From JAFLBI01 sp964616465 (GTDB lineage Bacteria > Bacteroidota > Bacteroidia > Chitinophagales > Chitinophagaceae), in the NCBI GenBank assembly GCA_964616465.1, contig CAZTTO010000008.1, forward strand, positions 62,001-126,000: a DNA stretch of 64,000 nucleotides, in the 5' to 3' direction. The notes beneath the pieces were generated by a model. That model searched no databases and was not told where the DNA came from. It worked only from the letters and a program-made list of their open reading frames with translations. The translations under genes were made by a program, and so were the position numbers. How positions within the stretch are numbered: position 1 is the stretch's first letter; every line of letters starts with the position of its first letter. This document shows, one piece after another, positions 9,186-17,478 of this stretch.

Positions 9186-9629
9186 TTACATACCTGGGAA
9201 CCAAGGTCTTCCGACCATTTCTCTAAACGGCCAAGGAATCATAATTAAAATAAGTATAAGCGCAGTAATATAAAAGCCTGCAACACGTTTGGTGTTAGCA
9301 CCTTTTTTCAAGCTTACATGTCCTACTGTAATTATAATAATAGCAGCCAGCATACCTGTTAGGTGTTCAACAGCCCAGTACCTAGCAAAGCTATCTTTCA
9401 TGATATTACCAAAAGAACCCATGGTTTCCATAAATAATTTCACACCCACTTTTTCGCTGAAATACCATTGATACAATCCAAGTAAAAGCGTAATATGTGA
9501 ACTAATCAATAATAGTTTACTCCAAAGAAGCCCTTTCTGTCCAATTAATAGGCGAATAATATTTACTAAAAGAAGCAATAAGATCACCCATCTTAGGGCA
9601 TTATGCAGATGTAATAAACCTGTTGCCAT
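9186..9629 (-). CDS. Hypothetical four-helix membrane protein, possibly heme-binding
   Basis: This 147-residue protein has four hydrophobic helices (about 10-27, 35-55, 88-105 and 115-132). His residues lie in or at the edges of helices (LLHLHNALRW near the start, ISSHITLLLGLYQW, AVEHLTGM, TVGHVSL), a pattern seen in cytochrome b561-like proteins; heme binding is only an inference from this. A Met/Gly-rich loop (about 62-75) is present. It forms a single-gene unit with its own terminator. Confidence 0.68.
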   Translation of the reverse strand: MATGLLHLHNALRWVILLLLLVNIIRLLIGQKGLLWSKLLLISSHITLLLGLYQWYFSEKVGVKLFMETMGSFGNIMKDSFARYWAVEHLTGMLAAIIIITVGHVSLKKGANTKRVAGFYITALILILIMIPWPFREMVGRPWFPGM

Positions 9630-9700
9630 AGTTTTTAAATTTTCGCTAAGGTAGGTAATACTCTATAAGTAAATTCATAAAACCGAGGTGTTCTTACAAC

Positions 9701-11695
9701 CTATGGTTGATGTATTACCTGAATATTATCTATTCTCCAAGTAGCAGTTCTTCCGGGATCACCCCCTTCATACCGCCATGCTATATGAATATTGCCTCGG
9801 TGTGCGTTTAAAGATATTGGTCCAGATGCTGTAAACTGACTTGGATAGCCACTGTTTTGTCCGGGCGATAAAGTTATATTAGTTAACTCTTGCCATGTAA
9901 CGCCTGCTGCCCATGCTGGTCCTTGTCCGCTGTAGTTTGAAGAAACAAACACCCTTAATCGTGTTGGTTGTACACTAACAAATCCTTGTTGAGTTTCAAA
10001 CTGCAGGAAGGCATTGCCTGAGGAAGGAATTTGAATGGGGGGGCTGATTAGCCAACTAGTAACTTCTGGCTGATTGCTATTGAATGCTGTTATTTGAGCA
10101 AATCGATTGTTGTTGAATTGCGAGCTACTAAAGGTTCTGTTGCCGAATTGACTACTATTAATCCATCCATTAACTTGTAAGGTGCCTGATCCGGGTGTTT
10201 GTTCAAAGTTTTGTTGTAAGAGGGGGGTGGGAGAAGGAGCTATATTTCCCTCGCTTGTTTGCACATCTTGTAAACTTCTGATATGTATTTGTAAACGATC
10301 TGTGTTGGAAACAATTGCTGTTAATCGATTAATAATTCTGGGTACTCTCTGACTAGCGAAACTTGCTCCAGAAGTACCAGTTCTTGTTTGGTGAATAATT
10401 GATTTTCCTTGTCCATCCATAAATGAAATGCTACCGCTCCAGTTGGCATTAGTTGTGCCATTAAACCTTAATTGCTCTAGTTGAATGAGCCTGCTCTGAA
10501 ACTTATGTGCATTTGCAAGTAAATGTTGGATGTCAATTTGCTGTACAATAAAATTTGTTGCGCTTCCAAGTCTTTTGGCTCTTTGTATTTGAATATTTTG
10601 AACGATCGGTTGATTGCCTTGTTGAATGAGTTGCGCCCCTGTCAGTCCAACTTCTATACTGTCTCCCAATAAAAAATTATGATCACTATTAAATCGTAAC
10701 CAAAGACCCTGACCATCATTATTTTGAATTACCAATTCTCGTGGAGGAATGTTTCTTTGTAGCCTGTCGCTGATTACTTTTCCAATGATAAAACTGTTAT
10801 TGGGTAAGTTCCAGGAGGTTTGATGACTATTTTGTAAAATAGAATCGTAGTTGAACTCAATTGGATTTCCCAAACCACATCTCGGTTGTGTGAATTGAAT
10901 TTCATTAGGATGATTGTCTCTAAGAAGTAATTGATTAGTCTGATTGAAAACGGTATATATCCCTCTAATTGTTCCATGTCCTGTTGGAGTTTTCTCTCCT
11001 GCAAATCTTGCAAAAGCACTGGTTCTCACCACTAAGGTTTGTCCTTGACAGTTCACCAAAGTTCTATTCATACTTTGTCTTGTTGCAACGTTTGCCCATG
11101 TTCGTAAAGTGTCTTGTGGTTGAAATTCCACCTCACTTATTTCTATGAGTCTGCTTTGTAAAGAATCATGTAATTGGTTAAATTGAATAATAATAGGTTG
11201 TATTAAAGGCTTTAATCCTCCTCGTAGAATTATTTTATCTGCAACAGTAGTAGGAATGGCGCCCATTTCCGTTCTATCTGTATCTGCAGATACAATTCCT
11301 GAACCTAGTTGAATCCATCTTGATACATCTCCTAAGTAAAGACCTTTTAATTGTACTGCAATCTCTCTTCCTATAGGATATAAATTGAATAGATTATTTT
11401 GATCTATTCTTATTGGAATAGCTGCCGAGCCATCATCTATAATAATAGTTTTAAAAAGACTTCCAGATCTGTCATCTGCAATAATGATTCCTTTGATGGT
11501 TGCATCTTCAGTTATTTCTAGCATTTGGCCTGGTATATGCCGGGCTTTTAAATCTTTGATTGAAATGGACGATTCTGGAAGTTGCTTCTGATATTTTGGA
11601 GGAGGCTCTAATAGTTTCTGACAAGAAAATAAGAGAACACAAATACACAAAAGCGGAATTGTCATCAAGTGAGGTTGATTTGATACTTTTCGCAT
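9701..11695 (-). CDS. DUF5689-containing surface lipoprotein
   Basis: This 664-residue protein starts with a lipoprotein signal (LLCICVLLFSCQK, lipid-accepting Cys about 25). The N-terminal half carries two OB-fold-like segments of the DUF5689 type (ISIKDLKARHIPG; TIKGIIIADDRSGS; second copy about 300-370, third about 390-470). The C-terminal ~170 residues look like a beta-jelly-roll of the choice-of-anchor type (WISSPPIQ-like segment, VRVFVSSNYSGQGPAW, WRIDNIQV). OB folds bind nucleic acids or sugars in many families. It follows the TonB-dependent receptor gene by 12 bp, so it is probably that receptor's surface partner (inference). No T9SS tail is seen. Confidence 0.82.
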   Translation of the reverse strand: MRKVSNQPHLMTIPLLCICVLLFSCQKLLEPPPKYQKQLPESSISIKDLKARHIPGQMLEITEDATIKGIIIADDRSGSLFKTIIIDDGSAAIPIRIDQNNLFNLYPIGREIAVQLKGLYLGDVSRWIQLGSGIVSADTDRTEMGAIPTTVADKIILRGGLKPLIQPIIIQFNQLHDSLQSRLIEISEVEFQPQDTLRTWANVATRQSMNRTLVNCQGQTLVVRTSAFARFAGEKTPTGHGTIRGIYTVFNQTNQLLLRDNHPNEIQFTQPRCGLGNPIEFNYDSILQNSHQTSWNLPNNSFIIGKVISDRLQRNIPPRELVIQNNDGQGLWLRFNSDHNFLLGDSIEVGLTGAQLIQQGNQPIVQNIQIQRAKRLGSATNFIVQQIDIQHLLANAHKFQSRLIQLEQLRFNGTTNANWSGSISFMDGQGKSIIHQTRTGTSGASFASQRVPRIINRLTAIVSNTDRLQIHIRSLQDVQTSEGNIAPSPTPLLQQNFEQTPGSGTLQVNGWINSSQFGNRTFSSSQFNNNRFAQITAFNSNQPEVTSWLISPPIQIPSSGNAFLQFETQQGFVSVQPTRLRVFVSSNYSGQGPAWAAGVTWQELTNITLSPGQNSGYPSQFTASGPISLNAHRGNIHIAWRYEGGDPGRTATWRIDNIQVIHQP

Positions 11696-11707
11696 AACGG
11701 ATGATTT

Positions 11708-14278
11708 TTAGATTTGAATTTGAAATTGTAATTGAAAAGTTCGTCCGGGTACAAATAGAAATCTATGTGGAAATGCATCTGGATTTCTTTCGTTTAAGTC
11801 AAAACGCATTTGTTCATACCCACTTTGTAAAATATTTCTATTATCCAATAAGTTTTGAATGCTTCCTTGTAGTGTTATATTGGTATACGGTTTAATTGAC
11901 CAAGGTGTTTTAACCCGCCAACTCTTTGAAAATTGAAGATCTGCGTGTATTTGTGTTGGCCAAACTTTCTGGTTAAAGATTTCTGCAAATAATTGACCGG
12001 CTCTATCCATGAATTCAAGCGCATCAAATGTTCGCCTAATTGGATTGATACCTAAATAATGTCTTCGAAAAGCAGCAATAGAAAACCCTGCTTGAAAGTA
12101 ATTTTCATTTCTATAGTTAATAATCCAAGTATATGCTTCCTGCGGACTCCCTGCAACTGAAAAATTTTTTGAAAAAATTTCTTCGGTTTTAGATGGACTG
12201 ATTCCTTGATTGTCGACAGTGACATCTGCTAATTGATTGGTTCTATAAAAATGATCTCCATAAACAGCAGCAATCGTTGAGGTGATTTCTGGAACAACTT
12301 GCCATTCCCAAGCAAATTCAATTCCTCTGTGAGTCGTGTTGATATTTCTGATTGCATAGTTTACAAAATGGTCATAGTATTCATGATAGAAAGTAGAAAC
12401 TTTCATTCCATTACTGATAAAGCTATAGTAGCCATTCAACTTCAGCTTCCAGTTTTCTCCAACATAACTGTACCCTGCTTCTGCTCCTTGTATGCTCCAG
12501 GGTTCGATGTTTTCTTGCGTAATATTTCTAGTTCTAGGCGATACATACACTTGGTCGGCAAAAGGGGCATGGGTACTTTTTCCTATTTGAAATCGTATGT
12601 TTTGTCTGCCTGTTATTTTGTATGTAATTCCTGCCTTAGATTGATAGGTGATAAATGAATATCCATTATCTGCCCCTAAACTATGTTCAGGAAAAATTCC
12701 ATTTTGAACATGGCCAACTCTTTTGAAACTAGAATTACTTAATTCTCCAGCGATAAAAAAATCCCATGATCTGCTAGTATAATTTCCTTGAAACCAAATG
12801 AACTGCTGAAACATAGGTAGAGAGTAGTCATATCCCCATTTTTCCCCTTCTCTCACAATTCTATTTGGACGCGAAATATCGTTTTGTGCCATCATCATTT
12901 CGCCCCTATGTAGTCTTTCGGCAAAACGATTGATATCAACATGAAAATCACTGCCAAGCAAATCGTTTACTCTTCGGAAATAATTGTTTTGCTGCAATTG
13001 CACTTGCCCGCCTCCTGATAAATCCCAGCGCTTCCATTTTGTTTGCATCCAACTTCCAATTATTGCTCTTCGTATCTCGTGTACTTTTTCATCAACCATG
13101 TATCTGCTTCTTCTACCTGTAATAATGCCATTGGGAGCATTCCATGCTTGCTCGATGGTTGAATGACTTAACCTATTAATCTCTCTGAATCTTGTCCAAT
13201 TCATTTGTCGTTTTGAAGGGTCATTTCGCCATAACAACTCTTTTGCTGCTCTAATATCTTGTTGGTTACTGAATGAAGGGAGATAACGATAGTAATCAGG
13301 TCTAGGGTCGAGGGTGTTATACCAATCAATTCCAGATACCGAACGCTCGCCAGAAGATAGTAGAACGGTTGTCATCCACCTTAAGTTACTATGTGGTTTT
13401 CTTTCGTAATTAAGCAATAATGTAGGATGGCTTTGACGAATGACTTGTGCATTACGAACTTTTCCCTCATCCCATCCCCAAGCTGGATTGTACAGCATTG
13501 ATTGGCTAAGGACAAATGCTTCTTTAACTGAGGGTGCTTGCTTACCCTGTTCACTATCTGTATTGAATAGTGTGATGGCGAAGCTGTTTTTAATGTCTTT
13601 TTTCTCTACTGAAACAAAGTAGCCTAACATTTTTGTGTGAACACCTTCTGCTGGAACATGTTCGCCTGTTCTTCCTGAAACTGAAAGACTGTAAGCCCAA
13701 CCATGTTTATTAATACCACTATGATGATTCAAACTCCATCTGTTTCTAAAAAATCTATTCCCAACGCCCCATATCAAACTTGTTTTGGCTTGGTTATAAG
13801 CACTTCGCACATCAAAATAGGTTGTACCACCCCAATTACCCCATCCAAAATCATTTGGACTTAGTCCTTTTTGTCCTTGTCGGTTTCTGAACATTTCATT
13901 CAGTCCACTCCAATGCGACCATGGAATTAATCCATTATGCAGTTGATTTATTCGAACACCTTGTAAGTGACCACTGAATAAATGTCCCTCATATCCTCGT
14001 AATTTAAATTTACCTGCCTGCAAAGCCATAAGGGCTGTACCATGAAATGGATCTCTGGAAGCACTCAAATTACCTCCAATTTGTAAGGTGTAGCCTTCTC
14101 CTAATTGATTGCCATCAATTGAAATTGTAGGAAGGTGATCAATAGACATTTCTTGCCAGCCGTACCAATGCAATGAATCGATTTGTTTGAGGCTTTTTCG
14201 CGGTTTCCAACTGGTAGAATCTTGTGCAAAGAGGTTAGCAAAGCACAGCAGTGCTCCTGATAAAATAACATAGCGCAT
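11708..14278 (-). CDS. TonB-dependent outer-membrane receptor
   Basis: This 856-residue protein has a signal peptide (cleavage near LFAQDS), a compact plug-like region (about 50-150, with GHLQGVRINQLHNG and LNEMFRNRQG), and a long barrel region with alternating aromatic strands to the C-terminus (TFQLQFQIQI, ending in a hydrophobic alternation typical of outer-membrane proteins). It lacks the N-terminal carboxypeptidase-like domain and the plug is divergent, so this is not a classical SusC protein. It is cotranscribed with the DUF5689 lipoprotein downstream and divergent from a secreted EEP-family enzyme. Nucleic acid or phosphate-containing substrates are a plausible cargo (inference). Confidence 0.82.
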   Translation of the reverse strand: MRYVILSGALLCFANLFAQDSTSWKPRKSLKQIDSLHWYGWQEMSIDHLPTISIDGNQLGEGYTLQIGGNLSASRDPFHGTALMALQAGKFKLRGYEGHLFSGHLQGVRINQLHNGLIPWSHWSGLNEMFRNRQGQKGLSPNDFGWGNWGGTTYFDVRSAYNQAKTSLIWGVGNRFFRNRWSLNHHSGINKHGWAYSLSVSGRTGEHVPAEGVHTKMLGYFVSVEKKDIKNSFAITLFNTDSEQGKQAPSVKEAFVLSQSMLYNPAWGWDEGKVRNAQVIRQSHPTLLLNYERKPHSNLRWMTTVLLSSGERSVSGIDWYNTLDPRPDYYRYLPSFSNQQDIRAAKELLWRNDPSKRQMNWTRFREINRLSHSTIEQAWNAPNGIITGRRSRYMVDEKVHEIRRAIIGSWMQTKWKRWDLSGGGQVQLQQNNYFRRVNDLLGSDFHVDINRFAERLHRGEMMMAQNDISRPNRIVREGEKWGYDYSLPMFQQFIWFQGNYTSRSWDFFIAGELSNSSFKRVGHVQNGIFPEHSLGADNGYSFITYQSKAGITYKITGRQNIRFQIGKSTHAPFADQVYVSPRTRNITQENIEPWSIQGAEAGYSYVGENWKLKLNGYYSFISNGMKVSTFYHEYYDHFVNYAIRNINTTHRGIEFAWEWQVVPEITSTIAAVYGDHFYRTNQLADVTVDNQGISPSKTEEIFSKNFSVAGSPQEAYTWIINYRNENYFQAGFSIAAFRRHYLGINPIRRTFDALEFMDRAGQLFAEIFNQKVWPTQIHADLQFSKSWRVKTPWSIKPYTNITLQGSIQNLLDNRNILQSGYEQMRFDLNERNPDAFPHRFLFVPGRTFQLQFQIQI

Positions 14279-14356
14279 AACTTTTTTTTAACGGATTATA
14301 TCCGAAATAAAGATAGGGAAGTTTTGAATTTTCAAAAACAGTTTTAATTTTATTTC

Positions 14357-15412
14357 ATGAAACGTTATTTGCTATTTGTAATTGCCATCGTGCAATATGT
14401 GCACCTATTTGCTCAAGAGAAAAAAGACTACCACGGTTTAGTTGTTGCGTTTTATAATCTTGAGAATTTGTATGACACAATTAAGCATCCAAAAGATTTT
14501 GATGATGAGTTTACGCCATCGGGTGTGAGGAAGTATAACAGTAAGATTTATTACGATAAACTTACTAAGTTGTCGGGTGTCATTGCAAGTTTGGGTTCAT
14601 TTCACCAAATACCTGGACCTGCATTGCTTGGGGTTGCAGAAATTGAAAACGAGTCGGTATTAGTCGATTTGGTACAACAACCTGCTTTGCAACATCTTCA
14701 ACTTGGAATTGTGCATTATGACAGTCGCGATAGAAGGGGCATTGATGTTGGATTACTGTATCAGACAAAGCTATTTCGTCCAATTCAGAGCAAGCCATTG
14801 CCAGTTGTAATTCCAGGTAGAAACTCTTTCATTACAAGGGATATTTTATGGGTAGAAGGACTGCTCCTAGGTGAGCGAGTTCATATTTATGTGTGTCACT
14901 GGCCAAGTAGGCGCGGGGGAGAAAAACGGTCGGCATCTGGTAGAATGGCCGCAGCTCAAGTTGTGAAACAGCATCTCAATAGCTTGCAAGAACAAGGTCC
15001 AGTAAAAGCTATTGTTATGGGCGATTTAAATGATGATCCAGTTAGTAAAAGCATAGTGGTTGGATTGGGGGCAAAAGAGGATGTTGCAAAATTGCGGCAG
15101 GACGATTTGTACAATCCTTGGTATGCCATGTTTAAGAAAGGGCTAGGTACATTAGCTCATCAGGATAGGTGGGGTCTTTTTGACCAAATATTAATCACTG
15201 GGAATTTTTTACAAAAGAACCCCGGAACTTGGTTTTATGGCGGATGTTTCGTCCACAACTCCTTAGAAATTATTGAGAATCAAGGCAAATACAAGGGGTA
15301 TCCTCGAAGAACATGGGATGGGGTGCATTACCGAGGTGGTTACAGCGATCATTTTCCAGTATATATCCTTCTTTTACAGGAGAAAAAGTCAGCAAAGGCC
15401 GGTAGAAACTGA
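14357..15412 (+). CDS. Secreted endonuclease/exonuclease/phosphatase family protein
   Basis: This 351-residue protein has a signal peptide (cleavage near HLFAQEK) followed by a complete EEP (DNase I-like) fold. Metal/catalytic motifs are FYNLENLYDT, GVAEIENE, the His in VCHWPSRRGG, VMGDLNDDP, and the C-terminal YSDHFPV. The family cleaves phosphodiesters in DNA/RNA or hydrolyses phosphate esters, and export suggests periplasmic or surface action. It is divergent from the TonB receptor/DUF5689 pair across a 78-bp shared promoter gap. The C-terminus is slightly extended and Lys-rich. Confidence 0.88.
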   Translation: MKRYLLFVIAIVQYVHLFAQEKKDYHGLVVAFYNLENLYDTIKHPKDFDDEFTPSGVRKYNSKIYYDKLTKLSGVIASLGSFHQIPGPALLGVAEIENESVLVDLVQQPALQHLQLGIVHYDSRDRRGIDVGLLYQTKLFRPIQSKPLPVVIPGRNSFITRDILWVEGLLLGERVHIYVCHWPSRRGGEKRSASGRMAAAQVVKQHLNSLQEQGPVKAIVMGDLNDDPVSKSIVVGLGAKEDVAKLRQDDLYNPWYAMFKKGLGTLAHQDRWGLFDQILITGNFLQKNPGTWFYGGCFVHNSLEIIENQGKYKGYPRRTWDGVHYRGGYSDHFPVYILLLQEKKSAKAGRN

Positions 15413-15441
15413 CAAAAAAGCTGTTTTCTTGCTTTTGGCAA

Positions 15442-15449
15442 TAAATTTG
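15442..15449 (+). promoter_or_regulatory. Candidate -7 promoter element of grpE-dnaJ
   Basis: TAAATTTG matches the Bacteroidota -7 consensus TAnnTTTG, 30 bp before the grpE start. I do not see a well-spaced -33 TTG, so this remains tentative. Confidence 0.35.
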
Positions 15450-15479
15450 ACCATTTTGTGAAACAACAGAAAATGAACT

Positions 15480-16046
15480 ATGGACGAGAAATTTGAACAA
15501 ACCCATGAAGAAATGGCACAAGCTACTGCTGATCAGCAAGAACAACAGCCAGGTGCTAATGAGCAAGAAGCGACTGAAAATGGAAGTGGTCCAGAGGCTC
15601 AGATTGAAAAGTTACAAGCTGAGGTTGCAGAACATAAAGACAAGTACTTGCGTTTGATGGCTGAGTTTGATAATTTTCGCAGAAGAACTGCCAAAGAAAG
15701 AATTGAACTCATGCAAACTGCGGGTAAAGAAATTGTGATTAGTTTGTTGGAAGTTTTAGACGATTGTGATAGAGCAGAAAAGCAAATTCAACAGTCGAAT
15801 GATGTAGATCAAATTAAAGAAGGAATCCAACTTGTATTTCACAAATTACGTTCTAGCTTGGCTGCAAAAGGTGTGAAGCCACTTGAGAGTATTCAGCAAG
15901 AGTTTGATGTTGAATTGCATGAAGCAATCACAGAGATTCCTGCACCTACTGAAGAGTTAAAAGGTAAAGTGATAGATGAAGTAGTAAAAGGTTATTACCT
16001 CAACGATAAATTAATTCGATTTGCAAAAGTGGTTGTAGGAAAATAA
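15480..16046 (+). CDS. grpE: Nucleotide exchange factor GrpE
   Basis: This 188-residue cochaperone releases ADP from DnaK. An acidic, Gln-rich N-terminus (about 1-45) precedes the long dimerisation helix (IEKLQAEVAEHKDKYLRLMAEFDNFRRRTAKE split across about 40-72) and the C-terminal beta-wing domain (GVKPLESIQQEFDVELHEAI; VIDEVVKGYYLNDKLIRFAKVVV). It lies 22 bp upstream of dnaJ in an operon; no dnaK is adjacent. The start at 15480 fits the usual length. Confidence 0.96.
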   Translation: MDEKFEQTHEEMAQATADQQEQQPGANEQEATENGSGPEAQIEKLQAEVAEHKDKYLRLMAEFDNFRRRTAKERIELMQTAGKEIVISLLEVLDDCDRAEKQIQQSNDVDQIKEGIQLVFHKLRSSLAAKGVKPLESIQQEFDVELHEAITEIPAPTEELKGKVIDEVVKGYYLNDKLIRFAKVVVGK

Positions 16047-16068
16047 TCAACTGCATTAAAAAAACTGT

Positions 16069-17223
16069 ATGAGCAAAAGAGATTATTACGAGGTTCTTGG
16101 GGTTAGTAAGTCTTCATCCGCAGATGAAATTAAAAAAGCATATCGAAAAGTAGCTATGCAGTATCACCCCGATAGGAATCCGGGTGATAAAGAAGCTGAA
16201 GAGAAATTCAAGGAAGCCGCAGAAGCTTATGAGGTACTAAGTGATCAAGATAAAAAAGCGAAGTATGACCGATATGGTCACCAAGCTTTTGGTCCTGGTA
16301 CTGGTGGCTTTGGAGGTGCTAATGCAGAAGATATTTTTAGCAGCTTCAGCGATATTTTTGGTGATGATTTATTTGGAAGCTTTTTCGGTGGTGGCGGTGG
16401 AGCTAGGAGTAGGAATTCAAGACCACAAGGTGCGAGAGGAAGTAACCTAAGAATAAAATTAAAGCTCAATTTTGAAGAGATTGCAAAGGGCACGAATAAA
16501 AGCGTAAAGGTTAAGAAGCATGTAGTTTGTAATTCTTGTTCTGGTTCAGGAGCGAAAGATAAAAACAGCGTACAAACTTGTGGAACTTGTAATGGCTCTG
16601 GACAAGTTAGGAAAGTAACGCAAACCTTTCTTGGGCAAATGCAAACAGTAACCACTTGTCCAACTTGTAATGGAGAGGGAATAATAATTACTGCAAAGTG
16701 TGGAAGTTGTAAAGGAGAGGGAAGGGTATATGGTGAAGAAACTATTTCAATAGATATCCCAGCTGGTGTTCAAGAGGGTATGCAGTTAAGCATGAGTGGA
16801 AAAGGAAATGCAGGAGAGAGAGGAGGTCGTGCTGGTGATTTATTAATCATAATAGAAGAAGAAAAACATCCAGAGTTGCATAGAGATGGATTAAATGTTG
16901 CTTACGATTTACATATTTCATTCCCAGATGCAGTATTTGGAACACAAGTAGAAGTTCCAACCATTGATGGACGAGCTAAAATTAAAATTCCAGCTGGTAC
17001 ACAAAGTGGAAAAATATTCCGATTAAAAGGAAAAGGTTTTCCTGAAGTTCAAGGTTATCAAAAAGGCGATCAATTGATCCATGTAAACATTTGGACGCCA
17101 CAGCAGGTGAGCAGTGATGAAAAAGCAACTTTGGAGAAATTAGCTAACAGCAACAATTTTAAACCTAGTCCAGGTAAATCCGATAAAAGTTTCTTTGAAC
17201 GACTGAAAGAGGCGTTTAATTAG
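16069..17223 (+). CDS. dnaJ: Chaperone DnaJ
   Basis: This 384-residue type I J-protein stimulates DnaK ATPase and binds substrates. The J-domain (1-70) holds HPD at 33-35, and a Gly/Phe-rich linker follows (about 75-130). The zinc domain has four CxxCxGxG repeats: CNSCSGSG, CGTCNGSG, CPTCNGEG and CGSCKGEG. The C-terminal substrate domains follow. Length and order are complete. It is the last gene of the grpE-dnaJ operon and has a strong terminator 18 bp downstream. Confidence 0.97.
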   Translation: MSKRDYYEVLGVSKSSSADEIKKAYRKVAMQYHPDRNPGDKEAEEKFKEAAEAYEVLSDQDKKAKYDRYGHQAFGPGTGGFGGANAEDIFSSFSDIFGDDLFGSFFGGGGGARSRNSRPQGARGSNLRIKLKLNFEEIAKGTNKSVKVKKHVVCNSCSGSGAKDKNSVQTCGTCNGSGQVRKVTQTFLGQMQTVTTCPTCNGEGIIITAKCGSCKGEGRVYGEETISIDIPAGVQEGMQLSMSGKGNAGERGGRAGDLLIIIEEEKHPELHRDGLNVAYDLHISFPDAVFGTQVEVPTIDGRAKIKIPAGTQSGKIFRLKGKGFPEVQGYQKGDQLIHVNIWTPQQVSSDEKATLEKLANSNNFKPSPGKSDKSFFERLKEAFN

Positions 17224-17241
17224 GAAGGTTAATCTTTATTC

Positions 17242-17279
17242 AAAGAGGCATAATTCATTAGAGTTATGCCTCTTTTTTT
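17242..17279 (+). terminator. Intrinsic terminator of grpE-dnaJ
   Basis: A perfect 12-bp stem (AAAGAGGCATAA / TTATGCCTCTTT, loop of 10) runs into a T tract. It is followed directly by a run of ten G residues (17280-17289). Confidence 0.9.
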
Positions 17280-17478
17280 GGGGGGGGGGCTCTAGTGACT
17301 TTTAAAAATTGACAGGGTGATCCGCAACATATAAACAACTTTTCTTCTCGATTATACAAAGCTCCTTATATATAAAATTAGACCAACTTATAAAGTAGTA
17401 CTCTAATAAAGTTTGTGAGAAATATGAAGGCTCTCTTTTGATATGATTTTTTATTAGATTAATTATGTAAACCTTTAG

